Positions 14,664-25,800 of a stretch of 64,000 nucleotides of DNA are shown here, in pieces (positions within the stretch are counted from its first letter, which is position 1; every line of letters begins with the position of its first letter). Position numbers and translations under genes: made by a program. This DNA comes from Capitella teleta (taxonomy: Eukaryota > Annelida > Polychaeta > Capitellidae): assembly GCA_000328365.1 (NCBI GenBank), contig KB310317.1, positions 855,197 through 919,196 on the forward strand, in the 5' to 3' direction. The notes under the pieces are model-generated. The model saw only the letters and a list, made by a program, of their open reading frames with translations. It was not told where the DNA came from and did no database searches.

Positions 14664-15112
14664 GCACCGAATAGCTCAGTGAGTCAGTCGGTTAAACCGG
14701 CTGACTGCAATCCTATGCCGACCGTGGGGGTCGAGGTCCAGGGTTCGAGACCCGATCAGGCCACGGGCGTTATGATTGTGAATTATAATTATAAATCGTT
14801 ATAATTGTAATGTTACGTTATTAAAAATACTGAATTATAATTCGTTATAATTGTTATTCTTTGGTGACTCTGCAGTGCTGCCTAACTTAGTAACTACGTA
14901 ACAAGGTTATAGCAATAGGAGTCTTGGAACACGATTACTCGATCCGGTCGGCTGTCAGTATTTGTGTACTACTGTCTATGGTGGTATGCAGGATAAAGAA
15001 CCCTTGGGATTTATTGATAATTAAGCGTAGGGGGAAACCCCTGTCCGGGGCCTTCTGTTCTGGCGCCCGTATCATCCGAATGGTTTGGGTGGAGCCGTAA
15101 AACCCCATCATG
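14664..15112 (+). mobile_element. tRNA-derived SINE, copy 2
   Basis: Plus-strand copy of the SINE at 1590-1926: A box TAGCTCAGTGAGTC, B box GGTTCGAGACC, linker, then body through GGTGGTATGCAGGATAAAGA to GGAGCCGTAAAACCCCATCA. Compared with copy 1 it holds about 55 extra bases (14904-14958) that belong to one arm of the TIR element 14907-15329, so the two repeats are interlocked. Confidence 0.8.
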
Positions 15113-15329
15113 TCATGCCTATTTGATCTTAGCTGCATTCTGTAGGCTATAGCCATAATTTGTGGGGATGATCTAGCTCCCCAGTGTATTATAGACTAAA
15201 CGCTACGGCTTGGGGAGCTAGGGATGATCTAATTATCAATATAGAGGCTTGGAATGAGATTAATCTGATCTCATACAAAGATATTGACAGCCGACCAGAC
15301 TAATCTTGTTCCAAGACTCCTATTGCTAA
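14907..15329. mobile_element. TA-flanked TIR element enclosing the SINE body
   Basis: GCAATAGGAGTCTTGGAAC at 14907 is matched by its reverse complement ending at about 15328, each bounded by TA. The inverted match continues inward, with gaps, to GGCTGTCA/TGACAGCC. The interior contains the 3' half of SINE copy 2 plus unique sequence shared with 6340-6425. No coding capacity. Confidence 0.65.
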
Positions 15330-15398
15330 TAGGAATTTAAAAAGTTTTCTTTCCTTTTTGATCGAGTATCTGCCTTTCCAGGGTCAAACAGATTAAGC

Positions 15399-18166
15399 AT
15401 GGAAGAGACTAAATACCCAGAGGAAGCTCCTCCAGACTATGACCTCGTGATGTCCTCCCCTGATTTTGATAAAGTTCCTCCTCCACCCGAGTATGAGCCT
15501 CCTACATTGCAAGGGGTTGTTGGTGGTAGGCACACAAACTTGTGTGCATTTCATGTTATTAAAACTTGGTTAACTTCCTTCTATACAGTAGAGTGGACGC
15601 AGAAATTGGAAAATCCTGTGTCACAGATTCCTCGTTTAGTGTACGCCGATTTCCTACCTAAATGTCGCGTTGAAGGAAATCACAAGTTGAGGATTCTTCC
15701 AGTATTTGAAGATTTCACGTAAGTTCAGATTTGTTAATTTTTCGATTTCATTTGGTGACCCTAATTTTGACACCCAAACACTTGTGCTAAACAAGTGTTA
15801 AACTGATTGGTAGCTGAAAGCCCTGATGCAATTTCAGTACATTGATGTCCATCTTGAATGACTGGTTGATGAAAAATCCTGCTTACCAAGTTGTTAGAGC
15901 CGAGAGTATTGAACGCAAAGTGGACCAAACGGGACAGTGGGAATTTGATTCCATGCTTTACTTTCAGGCTGCATTTGGTAAAACCACATACATACGTGGG
16001 ATAAGGTGAGGTTTGATAATTGGATTGGATGTGGAATTGATTAATGTACATCTCTTGATTAGGGTTTGGTTAGTCCCCAATGTTGACCAGCAACCTCCAC
16101 AACAATTGTGGTACATGAACGTTCTGCCCAAATGCCGCATGGTTTCAATGATGAATCACTCGATGTATATGTCAAGGCGTCGTCATTGCCACCACATGGC
16201 GTCCATGTACATCCCGCAATTTGAGAATTTGGATGCGACTCTGGCTAAAGTGAATGAGAAGCTTGCTGCTGAAGCCCTGCCTGGTAGATGTATTGCAATC
16301 ATTCAGTGTGTGCTTTGAATATTCTGTTTTTTTGGGGGGGTTTTTATTAGGGAGTATTCTGACTGTGGAATGTGTCGATATGAAGTACAGTGATTTCTTC
16401 AAACCCGGAAGTTTTAATCCTGATGAAGGACATTGGACTGAAGAAAAAGCCGATATGAAAATTTTTATCACAATGCTGAGAATGTTCTTTGTGAGGGGAC
16501 AACCAAGCCCAAATCAAGAAATTGGTATGCTCATTATAAACTGTCAAAAGAAAACAAGATTTATCTCTTTGAAAAAAAAAAAAAACATTTTTTTTTTTTT
16601 CCTTAGGTTTTGAAGATTTTGCGCCAGCTTGCATGCCAATGAATTCACGTTTAGGTAAACCTAAATTTGAGGAATATCCAAACCTGTGGAAGAGAGCATC
16701 AGAATGGTTGCAGACAACACAAGTGAGCATCCATGCAATATGCTTATTCTTAATTACTAGTTGTTGCTTGAAAAATTTACGCAGGGAATCAGGGTAACAA
16801 ATCTACAAACTGTAAATTGCAGAGTCAGTCTTAGTTGTTTTAATGGTAAGATTGGAATGATATTGTTCATTTGATTTCTTGATTTTGTTTAATTTCTTAC
16901 ACATTTCCATTCTTTTTCATTTCAATGCTAGTCAATGCTATCTATTCATTGGTCACTTTTCATCATTGCCTTACATAATATGTTATGGCTATCAGAGATC
17001 TGTTTCCACCTACTAACAGGAGTGGTAACCTTGAGCCTGTTTTTCATGCCTCTGCGTTTTGAACCATGACGTCATAACAAAAATGCTGTAGCTTACAAAC
17101 TCCACCTTAGGGCTAGTGAGATGTCATTTCTTCTCTCATAGAACATCATCAGTGACTGAGATGAGGTTCAAAATATGGAGTCATGGTTCCAAAGCCAGTT
17201 GAATGAACAGCGCGTCGATGATTGAATTGCTCAGCTCTGTTTGACTGAGGGGTTTCACGATTGTTGCTGTGTCTGCTTTGTCACCATTCAATATAAAAGC
17301 CTCCTTACGCAATTAGGCAATTATGCACTTGTATTATAATTGATTGTCTTATAGCTGAATATGAATCACTCTTGCAGCTGAGCCACATTTGGACACAAAG
17401 AAAACCTATGCGATCGTTGGAGGGGAATCCATCTCGGTGAACGTATTGCGGGTTGCATATCTCAAAAAGGTGTGTCCTCACTTGTCCATACTTGAAGGCA
17501 TTCACATGTTTTTTTCCTGTTTCCAGCCGCAGGAAACCCAAAAGATTTGTCTGACCAGCAGGGCATTCCTTCCCGTGCGGAAGGGACCCAAGGATTTTGA
17601 ATCCATGTGGGAGACGGTTCAACGCATCAACGCTTGGCTCCACTTCACTGGTTGAGTATTATTCTCATTTTAGTTCAGCCCACAAGAAAACTTCTTCTTA
17701 AACTAGAAAAGATATATTTATATTTTACAAAATTAATTCATATCTCAATGCGGAGCAGGCAGTGGCCCTACTTGTTTGATGTTTAGGTGCTCAGCTTCTG
17801 ACAATATCAATATCTGCTGATAGTATGCTGCATCATTGTCTAATTAGTACTTTGTTGATACATTTAAACAGGCGTGAAAGTGATTGGAGTGGACACCATC
17901 ATTCTTGGCATTGATCCAATGGTCAAGCGCGAAATTAACCCTGAAGAAACGCGCCAGATTGTTTATCCGTCCAGTGGACAGCACTGGTTGTCGGTCATCA
18001 GGTCAGAATTCTGCTTCATTCAACTTCTCTCTTCAGTAAGTAGGAAATTATCTCACTTTTCAGGCTCTATTTTGATGGAGAATTTGTGGAGCCTCCTGAG
18101 AGTGATTTGCCTCCAGCATGCAAGTGGACTGGACAGGAAGCAAGTGAGTGCTGCAACCTTCTCTGA
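15399..18166 (+). CDS. Unrecognised protein with four internal repeats and PPxY motifs
   Basis: Eleven exons close exactly in frame (1446 nt, 481 aa): 15399-15525, 15589-15718, 15838-16005, 16063-16283, 16351-16524, 16607-16722, 16785-16845, 17378-17469, 17527-17650, 17872-18001, 18064-18166. The N-terminus is proline-rich with two PPxY motifs (PPDY about residue 12, PPEY about residue 34), which are known ligands of WW domains. The rest reads as four diverged repeats of about 100-115 residues, each with a start like VYADFLPKCR, WYMNVLPKCR or FAPACMP, a helix ending in iN.WL (ILNDWL, KVNEKL, RASEWL, RINAWL), a strand VxVxxxxTV/I (VVRAESI, ILTVECV, RVTNLQTV, KVIGVDTI) and a closing strand (IRVWLVP, MLRMFFVRG, VLRVAYLKK, VIRLYFDG). 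No signal peptide or membrane segment. I do not recognise the family. The last exon is read through to its first stop; a further exon using the GTGAGT at about 18143 is possible. Confidence 0.82.
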
Positions 18167-18459
18167 AGAGCAGGCAACTCCTTTCTCAGATTTAGCTAAG
18201 ATTTTGTGATTATTACGTATCCAAGATATATACAATTATTCATGATTACCCATAAACAATTACTTTGATGCATGCTATCTTATTTTTCAATCATTAAGTA
18301 TTGAATGCTTTTATAGATATCTCTCAGGAGCAGTCCTCTATCTGTGATAATTAGCATCTCAACATCTACTTATTTTATCCTATTGATTCCACTTAATTTT
18401 TTCTTTTATATTATACATGTATATGATTTCGAATTATATATGTATTCAAGAATTTCACC

Positions 18460-18465
18460 AATAAA
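18460..18465 (+). terminator. Polyadenylation signal of the four-repeat gene
   Basis: AATAAA about 294 bases past the stop at 18166. It touches the stop codon of the opposite-strand fucosyltransferase (18467), so the two mRNAs would overlap at their 3' ends. Confidence 0.55.
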
Positions 18466-18466
18466 A

Positions 18467-19711
18467 CTATAATTTATATTCAAATCCTTTTGGTATATCA
18501 GGCAGGGATTTCTCAAAGCCTTCGTCTGTGATTGGCTTGTAGAAGTCGTTTGCTGTTTCACATCGTTCATGTGCTCCCCAGAATTGACGCACATCAGTCA
18601 CTGTCTCTTTGACGTATTTGTTTATGTGCAGGTGATAGCACAAGCGACATGGATATGCCAGGGTCTCTCGCATCTGTGACTGACAAACGTATTTCTTCTT
18701 GGCTTCGATGAAACTATTATATTGTTCATCATCTTCTGATACTTCACGCAAGAACTCAGCAAGGCGTTGCGGTGAAGAAAAATTCCGTACATCTATGAAA
18801 CTCCCTGGAGGTAGTATAGTGGAATAGTCATTGAGCCCCATTACAATTGGTATAACATTACTCCATAAAGTTCTCACTAACTTCTCTGTGTAATATTCCT
18901 CACATAGACTGTTTTCAAAGGACAGATAAAACTTGTACTCATTGATAGTCTTTGCAATACAGCTATCTGGTGAAGATCCTCTTGGGCATTGATCTATGTC
19001 ACCACAGGAACCAAACACATCAACATCTATGTGTCGTTGAAGTTCCTTGACATACACCTCTCGCTGACTCGGTGTTTCACAGTTACTCACAAACCACGCC
19101 ACATCTTTTCTTTTCCCTTTGGCAAAGTTTTCATTTGTTGATATCCAATCAGGATTGAGAATGCATTTCTGGCTGTAAATATTATTCGGAATAGTTGAAT
19201 CGGATGTGTAGGTCATTGTCATATTGAACGCTCTCCAGATATCTGATTCATAATCCAAATGCGGCCCCCATAACTTGGTTGGCGGTTCAGTCTCATACAT
19301 AATCCATTTCTGTCCGAGAGGTCGGTGTTCTGGAGGATCTCTCCGGAACACATGCTGGCCCCTGAAGATGACCGCATGGCTCTGGTTGTATGCCTCAGGG
19401 CTGTGGTCATACCAACACTGCATCCAGGGCTCCAAGTTCGGACAATCTGCAAAGGATTCGTTACCGTCAGCCATCCAAATCTGTCGTTTCATCTTCGTCG
19501 TCCAATTGGTTATAATGATCACCTCAGACTCCAGCTGAGGATCAATCTCAGGCAAACAGCAGCTTTGTGTCGACCATTTTGAACGAGTGCTGTGCGCCTC
19601 ACTCCATCCAATTAACAAAGGTGACTGAATGTACACCGTGCATGTGACCAGTACCACAACTAAGGTTATAATCACCAGATAGCGCAGTAAAACGTCCGCA
19701 CGCATCGTCAT
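18467..19711 (-). CDS. Alpha-1,3-fucosyltransferase (GT10), single exon
   Basis: A 414-aa type II Golgi enzyme that transfers fucose from GDP-fucose to N-acetylglucosamine-containing glycans. A short cytosolic N-terminus is followed by one membrane segment (residues 10-28, YLVIITLVVVLVTCTVYIQ), a stem, then the catalytic domain. Two hallmark motifs are clear: MYETEPP (residues 138-144) and the family signature FYLSFENSLCEEYYTEK (261-277), followed by LWSNVIPIVMG. A cysteine-rich C-terminus (CRLC, about 355-358) and five N-glycosylation sequons (N69, N84, N109, N163, N310) fit a Golgi lumenal enzyme. No intron, unlike its neighbours, so it may have arisen by retroposition. The start is 149 bases after the Drosha stop on the same strand. 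The exact linkage made cannot be told from sequence. Confidence 0.93.
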   Translation of the reverse strand: MTMRADVLLRYLVIITLVVVLVTCTVYIQSPLLIGWSEAHSTRSKWSTQSCCLPEIDPQLESEVIIITNWTTKMKRQIWMADGNESFADCPNLEPWMQCWYDHSPEAYNQSHAVIFRGQHVFRRDPPEHRPLGQKWIMYETEPPTKLWGPHLDYESDIWRAFNMTMTYTSDSTIPNNIYSQKCILNPDWISTNENFAKGKRKDVAWFVSNCETPSQREVYVKELQRHIDVDVFGSCGDIDQCPRGSSPDSCIAKTINEYKFYLSFENSLCEEYYTEKLVRTLWSNVIPIVMGLNDYSTILPPGSFIDVRNFSSPQRLAEFLREVSEDDEQYNSFIEAKKKYVCQSQMRETLAYPCRLCYHLHINKYVKETVTDVRQFWGAHERCETANDFYKPITDEGFEKSLPDIPKGFEYKL

Positions 19712-19841
19712 GAAAGCAGCAGAGTGAGCACAGATGGCTCTAAAACTGATGCTAAAACAAATTGTGGATCAAGTCTATTTGCTCAGTTATCAAGTGAATA
19801 TTAAACATGCATCGAGAATAAAACCAAGAGTACACACAAGT

Positions 19842-19857
19842 TTTATTGACTTTTATT
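19842..19857 (-). terminator. Tandem polyadenylation signals of Drosha
   Basis: Two AATAAA hexamers on the minus strand (19857-19852 and 19847-19842), the first only two bases after the stop codon, leaving a 3'UTR of perhaps 20-40 bases before the fucosyltransferase gene. Confidence 0.7.
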
Positions 19858-19859
19858 GT

Positions 19860-22800
19860 TTAATGACGATTTATGCTCTTTTCACGAAACGAATCAAACG
19901 AGTTACGACCTCTGGGTTCAGGTGAAGGTCGTCTGGATCGTGACCTTGAATCTCTGCTCCTCTCACGAGAAGTTGATCTCCGCCGGTCATCCTCACGACG
20001 ACGAGAGGACGATTGCCTCGATTCTGAAGACCGATTGTCAAATCTCTGCAATTTCATAAAATAAAATAAATAAAATTGAGCGTAAAATTGCGACAGCTGA
20101 CCTCTCTGTGACGTGACCTTGAATCTTTCCTCTCGGTTGAGGGCGATCGGCTGTAGGACTTCTTCTTCCCCTCCTCATCCTGATCTTCCTCCACATCCTC
20201 CTCCTCTCCCTCATCCAGCTCTCCATCGCTTCCCTGGAAATTCATCCATAAGATTAAATTCAAAAAGCATTAAAATAATACCTTTGAGCCTTTCTTGAAC
20301 TTGGCTTGCAAAAATTTCCTCTGTCGTCGAATCAGCGGGAAAAGTTCTGAAATGAAGATTTTGCGTAATGAAAAAACCCGAATTGTTTTAAACAGGAGCC
20401 TCACTAGATTTCTGCTTCAGAGCGCTCTGGGCTGCATTCATCTCTGCCTGTTGGATGCTGTGACCTTGACCTACAGCTAGACGATGTCTCTTGAAGTAGA
20501 CTGCGACTGTGTACTTGCGAGTATTGGTCGGACCAGTGAACTCCAAGACTCTGTAGAAGGCAGAAAATGAGTTCATTGAAACTCAACGGCTTTTAGGACC
20601 ATTTGCTCTGAGAAAACTTTAAATGCCCAAATCTTCAGTTGTTGGACAAAAGTGAAGACTGCAACATGGGCAACATGGGCAACATGGGCAACATGGGCAA
20701 CATGGGCAACATGGGCAACATGGGCAACATGGGCAAGTGGGTTTTCGTGCTGGGAAACCTTGGACCTTTCCCACGCAAATGGAGTTCAGGATTCAATTCT
20801 AAATTTCTAATGACTTTTTAGATCCGGTCAGACAGAGATCAAAATCTATTAAATTTACTTCTTAGGAAGTGTTAAGACCTCTGATGAAATAAAACCTTTT
20901 CAAGGACCTAAGAACAGACTTTTTTGAAGACCGGGGATTAAAGAATATAATTATTATCTGAGAAAAAATTTTTATGACTTTAAATAACAAGAGAAGCAAC
21001 CAAATTGAACAAAATTATAAAAATCTTGAATTTATTCCTTTATCAGGACCAGAATAAAATATATCAACTACTTTATAGGACTTTCTAGGAACACTTACAA
21101 CTTACAAGAGGACAAATTGAAAACATATAACAAAGTTCTCAGAACGTTTTCCGAGACTTTTAACAATAGAATATAATTTAATGACAGAACACCACAGTCA
21201 AGAGAACAAAATTCAATAACATGTACAGCTTTTGAAGACCTCTTCAACCCGCAATATCTCTTAGCATGACAGGATTCTACGACCGCAAAGCGAAGGAAAA
21301 ACTACACTCACTTGTAGATGGGGATATCGGGATCTTCCTCCTCGAGCCCACGCAGCGTCAGACAACATTGCTGCAGCTGAGACTTGGGATCATTCCATAA
21401 TGCATTCTTAATGAATTCCTAGAAGAAGAAATGCATAAAGAAACAGGCAGAAAACAAGTCAAGTTGAACTCACTTTGAGGCGTGGATAGAAACAGACCTG
21501 GCAGAAAATTTTACAGAACGCGAGTCCTTTATCGACATACAACGCGCCAAGGAAAGCTACGACCAAAGAGAAAGAATAAAGAGACTAATGAGTTAGCGTG
21601 CCGTACCTTCGACTAGATCAGCTCGGTCTTTGGCTCGCTTCGGCTGAGAAACTTTTCGTTCGTAATTGATGACGAAATCCATCATTCCCAAGTCTTCACA
21701 AACCACTGATTGTGTGAAATTATTGACGAGGGAACTTCGCAACAACTGAAACAAACCAACGGTTGGTCGCAATTTTTTAATATCGAGCACGAATGCGTAC
21801 TGAAAGATGGCCTTCATGATGATCAGGGAAATACTTGAAGAGGTATTCTGATGTAATCAACTGGATAATCGTGTCGCCAAGGAACTCAAGGCGCTGGTTG
21901 TGACCCCTGAGAATATATCACAGCATCAAAAGGTGCTATAAGCCCCGAAGATGACCCACATGGTCAAGTTATTGTAACCGACACTCCGCAAGGAAAAAGC
22001 CTTCGCCAGAAGCCTGATGTGATTAAACTGCACTCCGATTGCATCTTCAAATTTGGCGACTTTCTGCTCAGAATAAAAGCGTGATCATTTCGTCCGGTGG
22101 GAAGATGATGTGCACCTGGAGATGCAGACTGTGGGTGAGCCAGTGACGATCCCCGTCTGGTTCATCCTCTTGCAGAGGATGCTGTGGAAGATTGGTCCAT
22201 GCTTGGAAAAGGGCGTTGTCCTCTCCAAACAGAGCGTCAGCAAAGACACGATCGGCCACATCGATACCACCGTCAATGAATAAGGCCCCTGTACAAGAGA
22301 TGCATCTGAGATGCAGACAGGCGCGCAATATTCCATACCCATGAGGGCTTCAAAGCAGTTGGCCATTGCATGTCGCAGATCTTTGTCCCTGCAGAGGTCA
22401 GGACCGTGGGCGTACAGCATGAAATCTTGAAGGTTCAATTTCTGTATCACAAAAAAAAAAATTCATGCTAATGAATAAGTTAGTGTGGATCTTACCCCTG
22501 CGAGTTTAGTGAGATGCGGATTCTGAACGATCGCTATGCGGTACATCGTTAAACCGCCTTCTTCAACACCAGGGAACATAAAGAACAAATGAATACTGCA
22601 AAATTTGATGGTGTATTTTAAAAACGTTCAATTTTTTTTACTGCTTCACAAAACCTTGTGATGAATTCCACAATGGCGTCACCGAGAAACTCGAGTCGTT
22701 CATAGTGGAATATCTCCGATTGAACCTCCTCTTTCTGTCCCATTTTGGACATGATGTGGAAAAGAGTGTTGATTCCTGTACGACGATAAAAGGTTGAAAG

Positions 22801-25800
22801 AAATCGCCCAAAAAGCGGACACAGGGACCAACCTCTTTTCCTGTGCTGGTAGTGGATTTTACGATCTCCGTAATCCAACTGACGCATTCCACAGTTGGTG
22901 AGAGAGTTGCGCGCGTGATCAGGATTCGTCCCGAATTTGATTCGGAAAGAAGGGTGAGTGAGGGCAAGCTGAATCAGGAGGATCGTGAACAAAAATTTTC
23001 TTGTAAATCACGTAAAAATCACGTCACCTGTAAGAGAATCCGGTTGTTGAACTTGTACTGGATGCGTTCTTCAAGGACGTCTAGACATTGGTGAAAGCGC
23101 AGGTGGCTGACCAGCACAGGCACCAAAAGAGCATGCTGGGGAAAGGGAAGATTGGAAATTGCGGACAGGAAAAAGGGATGATCCTCACTTGAGTGACATC
23201 AGCGTGAAGTCCTGTGCGATAGAATCCTTCGCTACTCAACTCAACCGTCACTTCCCTCTTCATGGAGCTAGGTATAAAATTAATTAAAATCCAGGGCACT
23301 GTTGGAAGCTCTGGCATAGCAATGAAGCTGAACAAAGCACTCAAATCTCCAATTCTCAGCCTGGATGAGTCAAGCGCTTCACAGGTTCACCTACGCCAAA
23401 CGTAGCGCCAGTGAGGAGCAAACCAAACAATTGACGTGAAATTCAACTCCAACTTATTCACATTTCATCCGTTCATGAGTCGAGATGTTTGTTTTGCGAA
23501 TAAGTTAGAGCGGAGAGATCTGTGTTTCACATGCAACAAAGTGAGACGACTCACTCAGCGAGACGCAGTTCTTGCAGAAGATCTTCCAGCGCTTTAAGTC
23601 GCTGTTTATCAGCATCAGAAACCTTCTGTTTATTTGATAACAAATGCTTGAACTTCATGTATTGCTTCCACAGTTTCTGATATCTGACAAGAAAAAAAAG
23701 TAAGTCAATTCTGATTTTATACAATTCCAATAAAATACTTAGGATCACCGGCATAGCTGAGTTGCACTGGACGAATGCCAAAGTGGACAATCAAAGGATA
23801 ATCCGTGCTCCCGCGGGATATCTTGCTACGATCAAGCTGATCAATGCGGAGAGAGCTCGGCCGCTGCAAAGCATAAAAAGTCAATCCAGGTAACAATTAA
23901 TCCCAAACAGAAGCTACTTTTCCCGGGTAAGTGACGATCGTACCACGGACGTCATCAACAAATTTCTGCCATTGATTCGTGTCGTACTTAAGAAGCAACG
24001 AAAGATCCTTTTCGGCCACAAGTGGTTTGTTCCATCGCAGCAGATACAAGAGAACCTCGTTCATTGAGAGGATTTCTTTGCCGTTATCTAAATGAGAAGA
24101 TGCAGATCAATCTCCACGCTCTGATTGAAGGGTCATACCAGGCAGCGAGCGCACAAATCGCGGCATGATGTGGTAAGCAGGGCAGTGGCCATCAGGAGCA
24201 TCCAGCCAATCAAGATCAACCAGCTCAAGCAACTCACGATAAAGATAATCAGAGAAGAGGTCAACACTTCGAATACTTAGGTTCTGAAAATGTATCAATG
24301 GTATTTTTTTTTTTTGGTCTTCTTTTATTTGGTTGATCGGTGCTCACGTCTGGCAGTTCGGACTCGATCCAGTGAATTGTGTATTCAATGTTGAATCGAA
24401 TAACTTTGCAAACTGGAACCTGAAGAAGAACATCACGATAATTTCTTAGATTTTAGATTTAAAGATTTTAAATCTAAAAATTGGCGGTCAAGTAAATATT
24501 ACATTCTGAATCTTGTAGTGAGAGAGGAGAGAATATCCTTCAAATATGTACTCATGGTCATCATACTCAATTGTCGTAGGAGCTTTTGTCTGGAATATAA
24601 AAAAAGATTGTGAAACAAAACTTCATTCATTAAGGATGATGAACCTACAAGGAAATTAGTGGCAGGAGAGATGGTCAACTGATAATGGAACAACTGCTGC
24701 TTATTGTTGCTCTCCATATTGCATTTATTTGGTGCCTGCAAGAAAAAAATATCAAGTTTCAGACAAAAACAAAACAGATCTAAATAGTTTCACCTTATAA
24801 CCGGGGTACTGATTATGACGGATGCCCGTCTGGCGATTCTTCAGGCTACAGCGACAGATTGGTCCATCATTCATCTCTTCAGGTTCATTGAACCAGAGCT
24901 TCTCGTGCAGCCTTCGTGGGTCACTGAATCTCTTTCTGCGCGCATCTTCCCACGAAGACTGCAACTTTTCGTTTAGCTCTTCCTCGTCCTCCTCGTCTTC
25001 GGAATCGGAAGATGAACTCTCCTCCTTCCCCTCCTCATTTCCCTTCATGCAGCAACTTCCGCTGGTGGCATCAAACTCAAGGATGTTGAGAGGAACGCGC
25101 TGGCAACCTGCTGGCTCTGCTTTGGTTTTCTTAGGAGAAGGCAGCCCAGCCACGACACGAGCGGCTCTTCTGTACAAATCATGTTCAAATTTGTTCTGCA
25201 AGTTCTGCATGCGTTGAGTTGTCACGCGCTCTTTGTTCTGTTTATTATTATGTGTTAAACGCAAATTATGAGTGGGGGGCGGGCGGTACCTCTGTCATTT
25301 CAAAATATATGTCAGCAGTCGAGCTACGCGTCCACGCTGGAATAGCAGACTCATCCCTGAGGTCATCGTCCAGGTAAGGAATACCCGAGTGATGCAAGCG
25401 CTGAGTCAGATCGATCTCAACCTCATTTTCTGGTTCGTCTTTATCAAGAAGAGTTGAAAGCTCATCTCGCATCACAGCTGGGTTCCTTCGATCCCTGAAG
25501 GAATAATAAATGGAATATTGAAGAAAAAATTATCACTTGACGAAATACCTCCTGGGTGCAGTCAGTGTGGCTGATCTGGAATCTCTCGATTGTCGGGGAG
25601 CATTTCGATCCTGAGAACAAGAGCGTGATCGCGATCGAGAACGGCTCCTTCGTCTGGATCGTGATCTGAAGCGGGATCGATCGGGACTCCTTCTCCTGCT
25701 CGTTTCTCTGACTTCTCTCCTCGACGATGAAGGTCTGTGAGGACGGAATCACGTGCTAAGAACTGGAACAGATGAAGCAGCAACTCACTCATCCCATCGG

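Noticed and set aside
20639-20821. Plus-strand MGN-repeat peptide
   Set aside because: Frame through the 9-bp minisatellite inside a Drosha intron; no other support.
24822-25217. 131-codon plus frame
   Set aside because: Antisense shadow of Drosha exon 6 (acidic run read as Ser-rich).
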